Made by a program: the position numbers and the translations under genes. This document shows positions 24,733 to 43,179 of a DNA stretch of 64,000 nt, piece by piece. This stretch comes from Metabacillus flavus (lineage in GTDB: Bacteria; Bacillota; Bacilli; Bacillales; Bacillaceae): positions 310,001 to 374,000 of the forward strand of contig NZ_JAGVRK010000001.1 in NCBI RefSeq assembly GCF_018283675.1, read 5' to 3'. Under the pieces are notes generated by a model that saw only the letters and a list, made by a program, of their open reading frames with translations, had not been told where the DNA came from and did no database searches. The number at the start of each line of letters is the position of its first letter. The stretch's first letter is position 1.

Positions 24733-26061
24733 ATGAAAAAGTATTTTCAGTTCGAAGAGCTCGGAACGAATTATCGTAAAGAGATCATCGGCGGATTAAC
24801 CACCTTCCTTTCCATGGCGTACATTCTATTCGTCAACCCAAATACCCTTTCTCTAAGCACGGTCCCAGATCTTCCTGCAAGCATGAGAATGGATCCGGGC
24901 GCGGTCTTTACGGCAACGGCCCTGGCTGCTGCGGTAGGAACATTGCTAATGGGACTGCTCGCCCGCTATCCAGTTGCACTAGCGCCGGGTATGGGTTTGA
25001 ACGCATTTTTTGCATTTTCAGTTGTTTTAACGATGGGGATTCCTTGGCAAACAGCTTTGTCAGGCGTATTTGTATCAGGTATCTTCTTCACCCTTTTAAC
25101 CCTCTCAGGACTTCGCGAGAAAATCATTAATGCGATACCGGCAGAACTGAAATTTGCGGTCGGAGCCGGAATTGGTCTTTTCATCACTTTTGTTGGTTTT
25201 CAAAGTGCAGGGATCATTGTCAATAACGATGCCGTCCTTGTCGGACTTGGTAATTTCCATGACGGAAAAACTCTGCTGGCTGTTTTTGGAATCATCATTA
25301 CGGTCATGCTGCTTGTGAAAAAAGTAAACGGCGGAATCTTTTTCGGAATGCTGATTACAGCCGTTGTGGGAATGGCAACAGGACTCATCGATCTTCCGGC
25401 AAAAGTGGTTGGTGCGGCTCCGAGCCTTGAACCTACTTTCGGTGCAGCCATCACACACTTGGATCAAATCTTTACCCTGCAAATGCTTGTTGTCATCCTT
25501 ACCTTCCTGTTTGTCGATTTCTTTGATACTGCCGGCACGCTTGTGGCGGTTTCCCACCAGGCGGGATTGACAAAGGATAACAAACTGCCTCGTGCAGGAA
25601 AAGCGCTCTTCGCTGATGCGGGAGCCACGACGATTGGAGCAATCCTTGGTACTTCAACAACCACTTCTTATATCGAATCATCCGCTGGAGTAGCAGCGGG
25701 AGCACGAACAGGATTTGCTTCGGTCGTAACAGCCGCTCTATTCCTGTTAGCCCTGTTCTTCTCGCCGCTGCTCTCAGTCATTACAGCATCCGTTACAGCC
25801 CCGGCGTTAATCATCGTCGGTGTACTGATGGTCTCCTCCCTTGGAGAAATCGACTGGAAGCGATTCGAAATCGCGGTTCCATCCTTCCTGACCATCATTG
25901 CCATGCCGCTTAGCTACAGCATCGCAACGGGAATTGCCATGGGCTTCATCTTCTACCCGATCACCATGATCATGAGCGGAAGAAGAAAAGAAATCCATCC
26001 GGTCATGTATGGACTGTTTGTCATCTTTGTTCTGTATTTTGTTTTCCTCGCGAATCATTAA
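24733..26061 (+). CDS. pbuG: Guanine/hypoxanthine permease
   Basis: A 442-residue NCS2/AzgA-type transporter with about 12 membrane segments. Very similar to B. subtilis PbuG throughout, including GGLTTFLSMAYILFVNP, PGMGLNAFFAFSVV, DFFDTAGTLVAV and GTSTTTSYIES. It imports guanine and hypoxanthine. AGGAGG precedes the ATG. The guanine riboswitch shuts it off when guanine is plentiful. It ends at a strong bidirectional terminator shared with the convergent DUF4179 gene. Confidence 0.95.
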   Translation: MKKYFQFEELGTNYRKEIIGGLTTFLSMAYILFVNPNTLSLSTVPDLPASMRMDPGAVFTATALAAAVGTLLMGLLARYPVALAPGMGLNAFFAFSVVLTMGIPWQTALSGVFVSGIFFTLLTLSGLREKIINAIPAELKFAVGAGIGLFITFVGFQSAGIIVNNDAVLVGLGNFHDGKTLLAVFGIIITVMLLVKKVNGGIFFGMLITAVVGMATGLIDLPAKVVGAAPSLEPTFGAAITHLDQIFTLQMLVVILTFLFVDFFDTAGTLVAVSHQAGLTKDNKLPRAGKALFADAGATTIGAILGTSTTTSYIESSAGVAAGARTGFASVVTAALFLLALFFSPLLSVITASVTAPALIIVGVLMVSSLGEIDWKRFEIAVPSFLTIIAMPLSYSIATGIAMGFIFYPITMIMSGRRKEIHPVMYGLFVIFVLYFVFLANH

Positions 26062-26066
26062 TGTGA

Positions 26067-26104
26067 AAAACCGGAGCCTTAAATAAGGGGCTCCGGTTTT
26101 TTTT
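26067..26104. terminator. Bidirectional terminator between pbuG and the DUF4179 gene
   Basis: CCGGAGCC (26071-26078) and GGCTCCGG (26089-26096) with A-runs on the left and T-runs on the right, so it serves both strands. Confidence 0.88.
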
Positions 26105-27494
26105 ATCTTTTCTCAAGGTATTCTTTTTTGAGAGGGACTTTGACTTTGAACTCCTCCAGCGTTACAGGCGGTGGTGATACTTCAAACTGTAAGTCTTTGC
26201 TGTAGGACGTTTTGAATTTAGCCATGTGCTTCCTGCTGCTGTCAGCAGATTTCAAAGTTTGATCATCTAGCCATTCAACCACTTTCCCATCCTTTACTTT
26301 TAGCAATTTGAAAAAGTATTTTCTTAGTTGGGGGTCATCGCCTTTTACCTCATAATGAATCCACACTTCATTCTTTTTCTGTTCAACCTTCGTAACCGTA
26401 ATGCCGCCTTCTTTGTTTTGTGGCATATAGAGCGGAAGGTTTTCGGTAATGCTTTTCTTCACATTTTTATTTGATTTAGGGTAATAGGACGTTTTGGATT
26501 GTACCGTGACATATTCCGGGATGCGCTGCATCGGCTTGAAGACCGCGATGGTATTTTCGTTTATCTTGCCGTCTTTCCGTTCGCGGTCTGAATGTTCAAA
26601 GTTCTTGATTTCAAGAGGATTGCCCTTATCGTCAAACATTCGGTAACTCGTACGGGCATCGTGGTTTTCCTTTCCCATCCAGATGGATCTGCGGGTGGAA
26701 AGCTGAATGCCGGTTGGTGCAAATACAATTTCTTTTATGGAAAATTCGGCTTCTTTCTTCACTGTTATGTTAGGGGAATAGCGGTATTCAGTTCCTTTTT
26801 TCTCCACCGGGAATGAAAATGCCCATTTTCCCATTATTTCTTTTGGGAACCCTTTATCGCTCTCATTTCTTACGAATACAGACTTTGATTTAACCTCGAG
26901 TGTAATTTTTTCAGGCATTTTCTTCTTAAATTCAATTGTTTCGAAATGAAGGTTTTTCGGTGCATCCTTTGGCATACCCATTATATCTCCGCCCAGGATA
27001 TGTTTATGCTGCATGTCCTCTCCGTTTGCAGTGAAGGTAAAATTTGTCTGGATTTGGTCATATTCTTTCCCTTTGTAATCCACTTCATAGTACATGGAAA
27101 TACGAGGGCCGTCATAAAGCACTTCTTTAATCGTAATTTTAATGCCTTTGTCCTCTGCTGCCTGATTAATAATCTGCGGTTTATTTTTTTGGACAGCTGA
27201 CTTCAGTTCCGTGCTTCCGTATTGGGAAGAAAGAGAACCTAAAGCTGGAAAGGCTGAAATAATGTCTTCTTTTATCGGTGTTTGCACGGTTACCAGGAGG
27301 GCAATTAACCCAACGGCTGCTGGAGTCAGGACATAGGCCATAGCCTTTTTGATTCTCGAGGGGCGTTCTTTTGCAGGCTGCTGCTGCCTGATTTTTTCAA
27401 ATACCATATTCCGGTCCTGCTTGCTGAACCTCAGCTGCTGTTTTTCATGATCAGTAAGGTAGTCTTTTTTGTTAAATGAATCATTCATATCCAA
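26103..27494 (-). CDS. DUF4179 domain membrane protein, putative anti-sigma factor
   Basis: 463 residues: a cytoplasmic N-terminus of about 50 residues, one membrane helix at about 51-71 (AMAYVLTPAAVGLIALLVTV), then a long external beta-rich domain of DUF4179/DUF5643 type. Its ATG overlaps the end of the ECF sigma-factor reading frame by 14 bases, the usual arrangement of a sigma factor and its membrane anti-sigma. It would hold the sigma factor inactive until an envelope signal. Because the sigma gene carries an internal stop, its partner may be missing or made as two pieces. Confidence 0.82.
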   Translation of the reverse strand: MDMNDSFNKKDYLTDHEKQQLRFSKQDRNMVFEKIRQQQPAKERPSRIKKAMAYVLTPAAVGLIALLVTVQTPIKEDIISAFPALGSLSSQYGSTELKSAVQKNKPQIINQAAEDKGIKITIKEVLYDGPRISMYYEVDYKGKEYDQIQTNFTFTANGEDMQHKHILGGDIMGMPKDAPKNLHFETIEFKKKMPEKITLEVKSKSVFVRNESDKGFPKEIMGKWAFSFPVEKKGTEYRYSPNITVKKEAEFSIKEIVFAPTGIQLSTRRSIWMGKENHDARTSYRMFDDKGNPLEIKNFEHSDRERKDGKINENTIAVFKPMQRIPEYVTVQSKTSYYPKSNKNVKKSITENLPLYMPQNKEGGITVTKVEQKKNEVWIHYEVKGDDPQLRKYFFKLLKVKDGKVVEWLDDQTLKSADSSRKHMAKFKTSYSKDLQFEVSPPPVTLEEFKVKVPLKKEYLEKR

Positions 27495-28029
27495 GGGCCT
27501 CCTTTTGAAGAAGAGGCGTCAATTTGTCTTTAGCTCTTCGAAGTCTCGTCCGGACTGACGCCTCCGGTATTTTTAGCACTTCTGCTATCTCTTTAGTAGT
27601 GAGATCCTGATAGTACATCATAATGATGACTTCTCTGTATTTAACGGGCAGCTTTTCGAGAATCTGCCGAATGGCCGTGGCCTGTTCTTTTTGTTCGAAT
27701 CGTTGGGCAGGGTTAGCCCCTTTATCTGCGTTTTCCTTCACTGCTCAAGTCAGCACCAGCCTTTTGTAGGCAGAGCTTTTCAAGTAATCCTTGCATTTAT
27801 TGATCGTAATTCGGTAGAGCCATGTTTTCATATTTGAGTTGCCTTCGAATGTATCCAGGTGAGTATAGGCTGAAACAAACGTATTTTGAACCAAATCCTT
27901 TGCTGTCTCTATGTTTTTTACATAGGAATAGGCTAGGTAAGACAATTCATCCGCGTACAGATCCATCAGTTCATGAAGGACCTCTTCTTTATCTAAGGAA
28001 CGGGTTTCTTTTAATTTGCCGGCGTTCAT
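27481..28029 (-). pseudogene. ECF RNA polymerase sigma factor interrupted by an in-frame TGA
   Basis: One frame from ATG 28029 (AAAGGGGG ribosome site) encodes a sigma-70 region 2 (DLVQNTFVSAYTHLDTF, MKTWLYRITINKCKDYL) for 94 codons. It then meets TGA at 27747-27745 and continues without any frame change into the linker and region 4 (LPVKYREVIIMMYYQDLTTKEIAEVL) to 27481. Read through, it would be a normal ECF factor of about 182 residues. A GTG two codons after the TGA could restart translation of the region 4 half. A nonsense mutation, a sequence error, readthrough or a deliberately split factor are all open. Confidence 0.85.
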
Positions 28030-28131
28030 TGGTTGCCCCCTTTCAAAACTTAGACGACGAGGTTTGTGAGTACCGTTCACTTTTTATGAAAAAGAAAACA
28101 GCTGCCGTGGTGATCCGGGCAGCTGTCCGTT

Positions 28132-29271
28132 TTAGACATTCCCTTTTAGCTGTAAAATTCCTGCAAGGCTAAAAGCGAATTGCTCCATATTTTTCGGCCC
28201 GTCTGTCAATGCTTGCTCGAGGGGAATTGCCCCCGGTGAGATTGAAAAGAGGGAGGTAAATCCGTTTTCTAAGAGGATATCCGCATTGTTCCCAAGTGTA
28301 CCGGCAATTCCGATGACGGGGATGTTTTGTTTAAGAGCTCTTTTTGCCGCACCCATCGGTGTTTTTCCATGCAGGGTTTGTCCGTCTATTTTTCCTTCAC
28401 CGGTGATCAGTAAATCGGCTCCTGCAATTAGGCGGTCAAAATGAATCGCATCAAGAACGAGATCAATTCCTTTCTCGAGCTTTGCATTTAGAAAAGCCAT
28501 TAGTCCGGCGCCAAGACCTCCGGCTGCACCGGATCCTGCGCAATCTCTCACTTCTTTTCCTAAATCTCTTTTTATAATAGAAGAAAGATGGAGAAGGTTC
28601 TGATCCAGTTCCTTCACCATTGCTGGTGTGGCGCCTTTTTGCGGACCGAATACAGCGGAAGCGCCTTTTACTCCTGTAAGGGGATTGTCCACATCGCAAG
28701 CGGCGATGAATTCGATATCCTTTAGTTCGGGAAGCAGACCGCTCATATCAATAGAAGAAAGCTCGTTTAATCCCCCGCCTCCAGGCTGGATCTGAGTGCC
28801 TGAGGAGGTAAGCAAACGAACCCCCAATGCTTCCGCCATCCCTGCTCCGCCGTCGTTTGTAGCGCTGCCCCCGATACCGAGGATAATCTTGATCACGCCC
28901 TTAAAGGCCGCATCCCTGATTAATTCGCCTGTTCCCTTAGTTGTGGTGAGCAGAGGATTTCTTTTAGCGGGAGGCACAAGGTGAAGACCTGATGCTTCCG
29001 CCATTTCAATCACTGCCGTTTTACCTCCGTCAATTATTCCGTAGACCGCTTCCACCGGAGTTGAAAGGGGGCCGGTTACCGTTTTATGAATCAAAACACC
29101 GTTAGAAGAATGGACCATCGCCTGGACCATTCCTTCTCCGCCATCTGCAATAGGGATCTGCGTAACATATGCTTCCGGCCATCTACTCTTAAATCCTTTA
29201 GAAAAAGCTTTTGCTGCTTCGGATGCAGTCATGCTTTCTTTAAATGAGTCTGGGGCGATGACGATTTTCAT
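28132..29271 (-). CDS. glxK: Glycerate 2-kinase
   Basis: 379 residues of the GlxK/GarK family: N-terminal MKIVIAPDSFKESMTA, PIADGGEGM, GIGGSATNDGGAGMAEALG and TGEGKIDGQTLHGKTP. It phosphorylates glycerate, feeding glyoxylate/glycerate carbon to glycolysis. ATG preceded by AAAGGATGA. Standing alone on the minus strand, it lies next to an RraA-family gene on the opposite strand; such aldolase-like proteins also handle small oxo acids, but no functional link is shown. Confidence 0.92.
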   Translation of the reverse strand: MKIVIAPDSFKESMTASEAAKAFSKGFKSRWPEAYVTQIPIADGGEGMVQAMVHSSNGVLIHKTVTGPLSTPVEAVYGIIDGGKTAVIEMAEASGLHLVPPAKRNPLLTTTKGTGELIRDAAFKGVIKIILGIGGSATNDGGAGMAEALGVRLLTSSGTQIQPGGGGLNELSSIDMSGLLPELKDIEFIAACDVDNPLTGVKGASAVFGPQKGATPAMVKELDQNLLHLSSIIKRDLGKEVRDCAGSGAAGGLGAGLMAFLNAKLEKGIDLVLDAIHFDRLIAGADLLITGEGKIDGQTLHGKTPMGAAKRALKQNIPVIGIAGTLGNNADILLENGFTSLFSISPGAIPLEQALTDGPKNMEQFAFSLAGILQLKGNV

Positions 29272-29590
29272 ACAGGATCATCCTTTCTGGAAAACGTAAA
29301 CACAAATAAGAGCGGAGAGGATCGTGAGCGTAAGGCGAGCGAGTGTTTCACAAAGAATCAGATTTATATGTTCCTTGGTACTTACATATACACTCCAATC
29401 TGCGTCAATCGAGTCTCCCAATAAAGATATTTAGACAAATAGAATCATCGTTTCATAGGTGGGAATAATCTCCACTGTAAGGATCAGCAGGAGAGAACTG
29501 CATTAACAAATCTCAGTATTGAAATAGAAGAAAGCTCAAATTAGAATGATCCATAATTTCCTCTTATAGCTATCTATAACTTTTTAAACA
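29272..29590. other. Intergenic region between glxK and the RraA-family gene
   Basis: No convincing gene, terminator or repeat was seen in this AT-rich divergent region; the only clear signals are at its right edge (see 29591-29638). Confidence 0.5.
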
Positions 29591-29638
29591 TTCTAACATA
29601 TTCCATAAAACAGTATAATGAAGACAAATATGTTAGAA
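29591..29638 (+). promoter_or_regulatory. Promoter flanked by an 11-bp perfect inverted repeat
   Basis: TTCTAACATAT (29591-29601) and ATATGTTAGAA (29628-29638) are exact inverted copies around TATAAT at 29614-29619; TTCTAA (29591-29596) is 17 bases before it. It is likely an operator controlling the RraA-family gene, with arms overlapping the -35 and the start of transcription. Confidence 0.6.
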
Positions 29639-29651
29639 GATGGAGGACGTT

Positions 29652-30268
29652 ATGGAACCGATCATGAATGCGTTTATGAATATCCCGACCACCTGTATAT
29701 CAGATTGTATGAATGGTCTCAACAATATGCATCCGGCGATCAAGCCTCTTGAAGAAAGCTATAAGATGGCAGGAAGGGCGCTGACCGTGAAGATTCCTGT
29801 CGGGGATAACCTGGTGCTTCTCAAAGCAATCCGCGAAGCCAAGCCTGGGGATGTGCTCGTCATCGATACAAAGGGAGACCAATATCGGGCCATTGCCGGC
29901 GATTTCGTTATTGGCATGGCGCAAACTCTCGGCGTACATGCTTTCGTGGTCGACGGTAGCATCCGGGACATTGTTGACATCAAAAAGCTGAATTTTCCTG
30001 TGTTCGCAAGAGGCGCAGCCGTCGCATCGAGCGCAAAAGTCGGGGCCGGGGAGGTCAATGTTTCGATTTCCTGTGGCGGAACAGCTGTGAATCCTGGCGA
30101 TATAATCGTTGGCGATGCAAATGGAGTTGTCGTCATCCCCAGGCTTTAGAGCAAGAAACCCTCGAAAAAGCACTGGTGAAAATGAAAAAAGATGAGAAAA
30201 GAGAAAAAGAAGTGTCTGGGAATGCAGAGGCGATTAAGGAGTATATAGATCAAATGCTTTTGAAATAA
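29652..30268 (+). pseudogene. RraA-family protein gene, frameshifted near the 3' end
   Basis: The start ATG at 29652 follows GGAGG. The frame encodes 165 residues of an RraA/dimethylmenaquinone methyltransferase-fold protein (TTCISDCMNGLNNM, GDVLVIDTKGD, GAFVVDGSIRD-like AFVVDGSIRDI, DANGVVVIP) and stops at 30149. The expected C-terminal helix (ALEQETLEKALVKMKKDEK ... GNAEAIKEYIDQML) continues to TAA 30266 in another frame. One extra C in the CCCC run at 30137-30140 would restore the whole protein. Family members include HMG/oxaloacetate aldolases and RNase E regulators; the true substrate is unknown. Confidence 0.82.
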
Positions 30269-30552
30269 GCAGGGCGGTGAAGCTGATGGAGCTTGCCTTG
30301 ACTCGCGGAACAAGGAGAATTCAGAAGCTCTGTTACCTTATAAATGCGATTCGTCTATATCTTAAGTGATGCTCAGCAGCAGGTTGTTAAGGGGAAAAGA
30401 AGCGCGCCTGTTTTCTTTATGGATGAAGGCCAGAGTTATTATAGAGAAAAAACTTAAAGAATATGATTGACTCTATGAAAATATCATGGTAAAGTTTAAT
30501 TCTTGCCTCATCAAAGGGAACACATTGATTAATAAAACTTTTGAAAAAGTTG

Positions 30553-30630
30553 TTGACGTGAAACTTGAGACGTGGTAGAGTAATAAAGTTGCTTCTAAAC
30601 GAAGCGGACAACAAAATGATCTTTGAAAAC
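30553..30630 (+). promoter_or_regulatory. rRNA operon 1 promoter and boxA leader
   Basis: TTGACG, 17 bases, TAGAGT (30576-30581), then the leader word TTGCTTCTAAACGAAG and the antitermination boxA-like TGATCTTTGAAAAC at 30617-30630. Confidence 0.75.
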
Positions 30631-30690
30631 TAAACAAATCGAAGTGCCAACGTTAATTCAAGAGCAACAAACAAGAGCTAGTCAAACTAC

Positions 30691-32235
<1,545 letters not shown>

Positions 32236-32320
32236 AAGAATTATCAGCACCCATGTGGTGCACAATTAACGGACGCACTTCGATTTTGTTTAGTTTTGAG
32301 AGATCATTCTCTCTATAAAC

Positions 32321-32335
32321 TTGTTCTTTGAAAAC
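32321..32335 (+). promoter_or_regulatory. boxA-like antitermination site in 16S-23S spacer (operon 1)
   Basis: TTGTTCTTTGAAAAC, the Bacillus boxA pattern, lies between 16S and 23S. The spacer contains no tRNA. Confidence 0.6.
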
Positions 32336-32473
32336 TAGATAACGATATGAATGTCAAACATTCACACGAGTAAGCAAGTAACCTTACGATTTTCTTCTGC
32401 GCTTGCGTATGAAGAGAACATCAAGTCTGAAAACATCTGTTTTCAGCTCTAACGAAGATAACTTCCGTTATCA

Positions 32474-35398
<2,925 letters not shown>

Positions 35399-35473
35399 TT
35401 TATTCAAGTAAGGCTGCTTCACTCGTGCAGCACATCGTTATCTAGTTTTGAAAGAGCAATCTTTCAACATATA

Positions 35474-35590
<117 letters not shown>

Positions 35591-35593
35591 CAC

Positions 35594-35630
35594 GAAAAAA
35601 GGCTTGCCCCTTAGGGGGTGAGCTTTTTTG
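35594..35630 (+). terminator. rRNA operon 1 terminator
   Basis: AAAGGCTTGCCCC-TTA-GGGGGTGAGCTTTTTT directly after 5S. Confidence 0.85.
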
Positions 35631-35632
35631 TT

Positions 35633-35940
35633 TGGATTTGGGGTAGAGGGATACGCTTGGGTTTGAGGGAGAAAAAAGATTGCCGCAGTGTGTTCTCAGG
35701 ATACGCTTTGGGTGGGGGAAGCCACGAAGATTAGTAGATACTCATTCGGAACAGCCTCTGATGGGATATATCAATATGGAGGAAGGATAAATTCCCCACC
35801 TGGTAAGTGTGTTAATCAAGATAGCGGAGTTTGTTTTGGAGCATGGGGAGCTGAATTTTATGCAGCAGAGGTGTGCAAGAATCACCATGGACTTTTGTTT
35901 TAGATCATTTAAAAATAATTAAAAGCACAATGTCAAAATG
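35633..35940. other. Gene-free region downstream of rRNA operon 1
   Basis: No supported gene. GGATACGCTTTGGGT, ATACTCATT and ATGGACTTTTGTTTTAG also occur in similar form after operon 2, suggesting the two downstream regions share ancestry. A 71-codon open frame (35688-35903) has no recognisable features or ribosome site. Confidence 0.45.
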
Positions 35941-35978
35941 AAAAGCTAAGTGATCTATTACCTCACCTAGCTTTTTTT
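35941..35978. terminator. Bidirectional terminator before the PhnB-like gene
   Basis: AAAGCTA..GTGA / TCAC..TAGCTTT followed by a T-run on the plus strand; on the minus strand it would end the PhnB-like transcript. Confidence 0.7.
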
Positions 35979-36022
35979 GTAATGTTTTATATTTGGTGTA
36001 AGGTATTATGATCTTCTGTCTT

Positions 36023-36472
36023 TTATGCGAGGTTATCTAAAAATTGACTGGCGTCGCTGTTGAATTTCCACATTACGCCGAACTTGTCTATTAGCATGCC
36101 AAAACTAGATGACCATGGTACAGAAGAGATAGGCATAATAATGGTTCCGTCTGCAGAGAGGTTATTAAAGTACATTTTATTCGTTTCCTGGTCTCCATCA
36201 ATCACGCTAATGATAATATTTGTTCCATTTGTTACTTCACCTGTTACAGCTTGCATAGAAGGCAGTACGTCAGAAATCATTAAGATGTTTTCTGAAAACT
36301 CTAGGCGGGATTCCATAATCATGTCTTGTTCTGCTAACGAAAGTGGTGCAGATGGATCTTGAGGAAGTGCACCAAAGCTCACCTTTTTAACTGTTCCTTG
36401 TAATGCTGTTTCATAAAATTCTAACGCTTCTTGTGCATTTCCATTAAATTGAAGATACGCGATTGCTTTCAT
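36023..36472 (-). CDS. VOC-superfamily PhnB-like protein
   Basis: 149 residues of the PhnB/3-demethylubiquinone-methyltransferase-like VOC group: start MKAIAYLQFNGNAQEALEFYE, centre ILMISDVLPS, end SFGMLIDKFGVMWKF. The fold binds metal or small ligands; no specific activity can be assigned. ATG with AAGGAGG upstream. It is divergent from a WYL regulator 80 bases away, which probably controls it. Confidence 0.83.
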   Translation of the reverse strand: MKAIAYLQFNGNAQEALEFYETALQGTVKKVSFGALPQDPSAPLSLAEQDMIMESRLEFSENILMISDVLPSMQAVTGEVTNGTNIIISVIDGDQETNKMYFNNLSADGTIIMPISSVPWSSSFGMLIDKFGVMWKFNSDASQFLDNLA

Positions 36473-36552
36473 AATTTTCTGCCTCCTTATTGTTATGTAA
36501 GTAGTATAATAGACGATAGGTGACAGGAGTATGTCGTATATAGGAGCGAGTT

Positions 36553-37473
36553 ATGCAAAAAATTGAAAGGCTTATTTCAATAGTTATGATTTTATTACAA
36601 AAAGAGATTGTTTCGGCTTCCGAACTTACCCGTTTCTTCAATGTAACTAAACGTACAATTCAACGTGATATGGAATCATTAAGCTATGCAAATATCCCGA
36701 TATATGCAAAACATGGTCGTGAGGGCGGATATGCACTTATGCAGGAATACAAATTTGATAAGCGGTTACTGAGTCACAAAGACATTGAAAATATAATGAT
36801 TGCTTTAGATGGATTCGAACAGCTGACAACGAATGAAAACATTCAATTGACGATACAGAAAATTAGAGGGATGAGCCTTGCAGAATTATCACCTAAACTG
36901 CACTTAACTTTTAATGATTGGTTAGGAAGAAGCGAATTAAATAAGGAAATGTCATTTGTCATTCAAGCGATTGAAAACCATTGGTTAATTGAGTTTGATT
37001 ATGTAGATCAAAAAGGAAATATAACGCATAGAATCGTCGAGCCTTATAAGTTACAGCTAAATGAAATGCATTGGTACTTGATTGGGTTTAGTTTAGAACG
37101 TGAAGGTTATCGAACATTCAAATTAACAAGAATAACAGATTTAGAGAAGAAAGGCTCTTTTATCCCCAGGTCTGAGCAGGAAATCACCTATGAAAAGGAA
37201 AAAGAAAAACGAACCACTGTAAAACCTGCGATGACTAATGTGCAATTAAAAATTGATATTAGTGTTAGAGACCAATTTATTGAAAGGTATGGAAGACAAT
37301 CTGTTGTAAAAATAACTAAAAGGACGTACATGGCAAATATAGAATTACCAGAAAATCAATTTGCTTATCAGTTTCTCTCTGGATTCGGTAAAAAAGTAAA
37401 GATCATTGAACCAAAAGGTTATATTGATCAATATCTGAAATTCTTAAAAGAAGCAATAAATCTCTACAAGTAA
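36553..37473 (+). CDS. HTH/WYL-domain transcriptional regulator (YafY type)
   Basis: 306 residues: N-terminal DeoR-like helix-turn-helix (ASELTRFFNVTKRTIQRDMESL, about 23-44) and a central WYL domain (IEFDYVDQKG, EPYKLQLNEMHWYLIGF). It binds DNA and, through WYL, probably a nucleic-acid or small ligand. Divergent from the PhnB-like gene, a typical regulator-target pair. Both genes lie between the two rRNA operons and look AT-richer than the purine genes nearby, consistent with acquisition. Confidence 0.87.
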   Translation: MQKIERLISIVMILLQKEIVSASELTRFFNVTKRTIQRDMESLSYANIPIYAKHGREGGYALMQEYKFDKRLLSHKDIENIMIALDGFEQLTTNENIQLTIQKIRGMSLAELSPKLHLTFNDWLGRSELNKEMSFVIQAIENHWLIEFDYVDQKGNITHRIVEPYKLQLNEMHWYLIGFSLEREGYRTFKLTRITDLEKKGSFIPRSEQEITYEKEKEKRTTVKPAMTNVQLKIDISVRDQFIERYGRQSVVKITKRTYMANIELPENQFAYQFLSGFGKKVKIIEPKGYIDQYLKFLKEAINLYK

Positions 37474-38007
37474 GCAACAATAAAACAATAGTCTTGCAGC
37501 CATCTTGGTCATAAGTTGTTTTTTAATGGAGGACAGGGCAATTCTCAAACGTAATCTCTCCTTGTAAAGCCGCAATGTATGCGTGGAATACTCCGTTTTA
37601 TTGTCCAAATTTCAAGTTAAAGGTATCTGTTCATAACAGTCGGCAATGATGAAACAATAATTCACTTTGTGGAGTGAGTAATACTAATTCTTTTTCAGTG
37701 AGAAAATTCAGCTTCAAATGTTTATCAGAAAATCTTTCTAAATAGAAGATCAATAGGAGACACTATTTCATTTGAGAAAATGTCATATGAGTGAATGAAA
37801 AAGCTAATGTATGAAAGCGAATGGCCTTTCCTGAAGTGATTTTTCCTTCTCTTTAACCTAGAAGTATGTAATGCCAGGAAAGCTCAAGGTGTTTTCCTAT
37901 ACATCCTTTCTCTTTATTACCGAGAGTGTAAACTGCTGTGAGCATTGGGATAATGCTGTAGTTTAGAAGGAGAAATAAAACTTTATGAATCTGTTATTAA
38001 AAAGTTG
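37474..38007. other. Gene-free AT-rich region between the WYL regulator and rRNA operon 2
   Basis: No complete gene seen. On the minus strand at about 37536-37605 a frame reads AYIAALQGEITFENCPVLH before a stop, which looks like the tail of a lost gene but was not recognised. Confidence 0.35.
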
Positions 38008-38182
38008 TTGACCATGTTTATTCAAGGTGGTATATTATTAAAGTCGCTTCTGAACGAAGCCGATAACGCCGGCAACGGCGACGTAAAATAAAAGAAAAAA
38101 ATGTTGACTCAAGCTTCCTTAAATGATATATTAGTAAAGTCGCTTCTGAGGAAACGAACGAAACAAAATGATCTTTGAAAAC
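38008..38182 (+). promoter_or_regulatory. rRNA operon 2 tandem promoters P1, P2 and boxA
   Basis: P1: TTGACC (38008), 17 bases, TATATT (38031-38036). P2: TTGACT (38104), 17 bases, TATATT (38127-38132). Both are followed by AAGTCGCTTCTGA, and boxA-like TGATCTTTGAAAAC is at 38169-38182. These look stronger than the single promoter of operon 1. Confidence 0.8.
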
Positions 38183-38242
38183 TAAACAAATCGAAGTGCC
38201 AACGTTAATTCAAGAGCAACAAACAAGAGCTAGTCAAACTAC

Positions 38243-39787
<1,545 letters not shown>

Positions 39788-39872
39788 AAGAATTATCAGC
39801 ACCCATGTGGTGCACAATTAACGGACGCACTTCGATTTTGTTTAGTTTTGAGAGATCATTCTCTCTATAAAC

Positions 39873-39887
39873 TTGTTCTTTGAAAAC
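39873..39887 (+). promoter_or_regulatory. boxA-like antitermination site in 16S-23S spacer (operon 2)
   Basis: TTGTTCTTTGAAAAC, as in operon 1; the spacer carries no tRNA. Confidence 0.6.
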
Positions 39888-40025
39888 TAGATAACGATAT
39901 GAATGTCAAACATTCACACGAGTAAGCAAGTAACCTTACGATTTTCTTCTGCGCTTGCGTATGAAGAGAACATCAAGTCTGAAAACATCTGTTTTCAGCT
40001 CTAACGAAGATAACTTCCGTTATCA

Positions 40026-42948
<2,923 letters not shown>

Positions 42949-43022
42949 TTTATTCAAGTAAGGCTGCTTTACTCGTGCAGCAATCGTTATCTAGTTTTGA
43001 AAGAGCAATCTTTCAACATATA

Positions 43023-43139
<117 letters not shown>

Positions 43140-43145
43140 CATGAG

Positions 43146-43179
43146 AAAAAGGCTTGCCCCTTGGGGTGAGCCTTTTTTT
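43146..43179 (+). terminator. rRNA operon 2 terminator
   Basis: AAAAGGCTTGCCCC-TT-GGGGTGAGCCTTTTTTT. Confidence 0.87.

Noticed and set aside
35688-35903. 71-codon open frame after rRNA operon 1
   Set aside because: No recognisable protein features or ribosome site, and it lies in sequence partly shared with the flank of operon 2.
37536-37605. Minus-strand peptide AYIAALQGEITFENCPVLH as a gene
   Set aside because: Only about 24 codons follow an upstream stop; at best a remnant, and I could not identify it.
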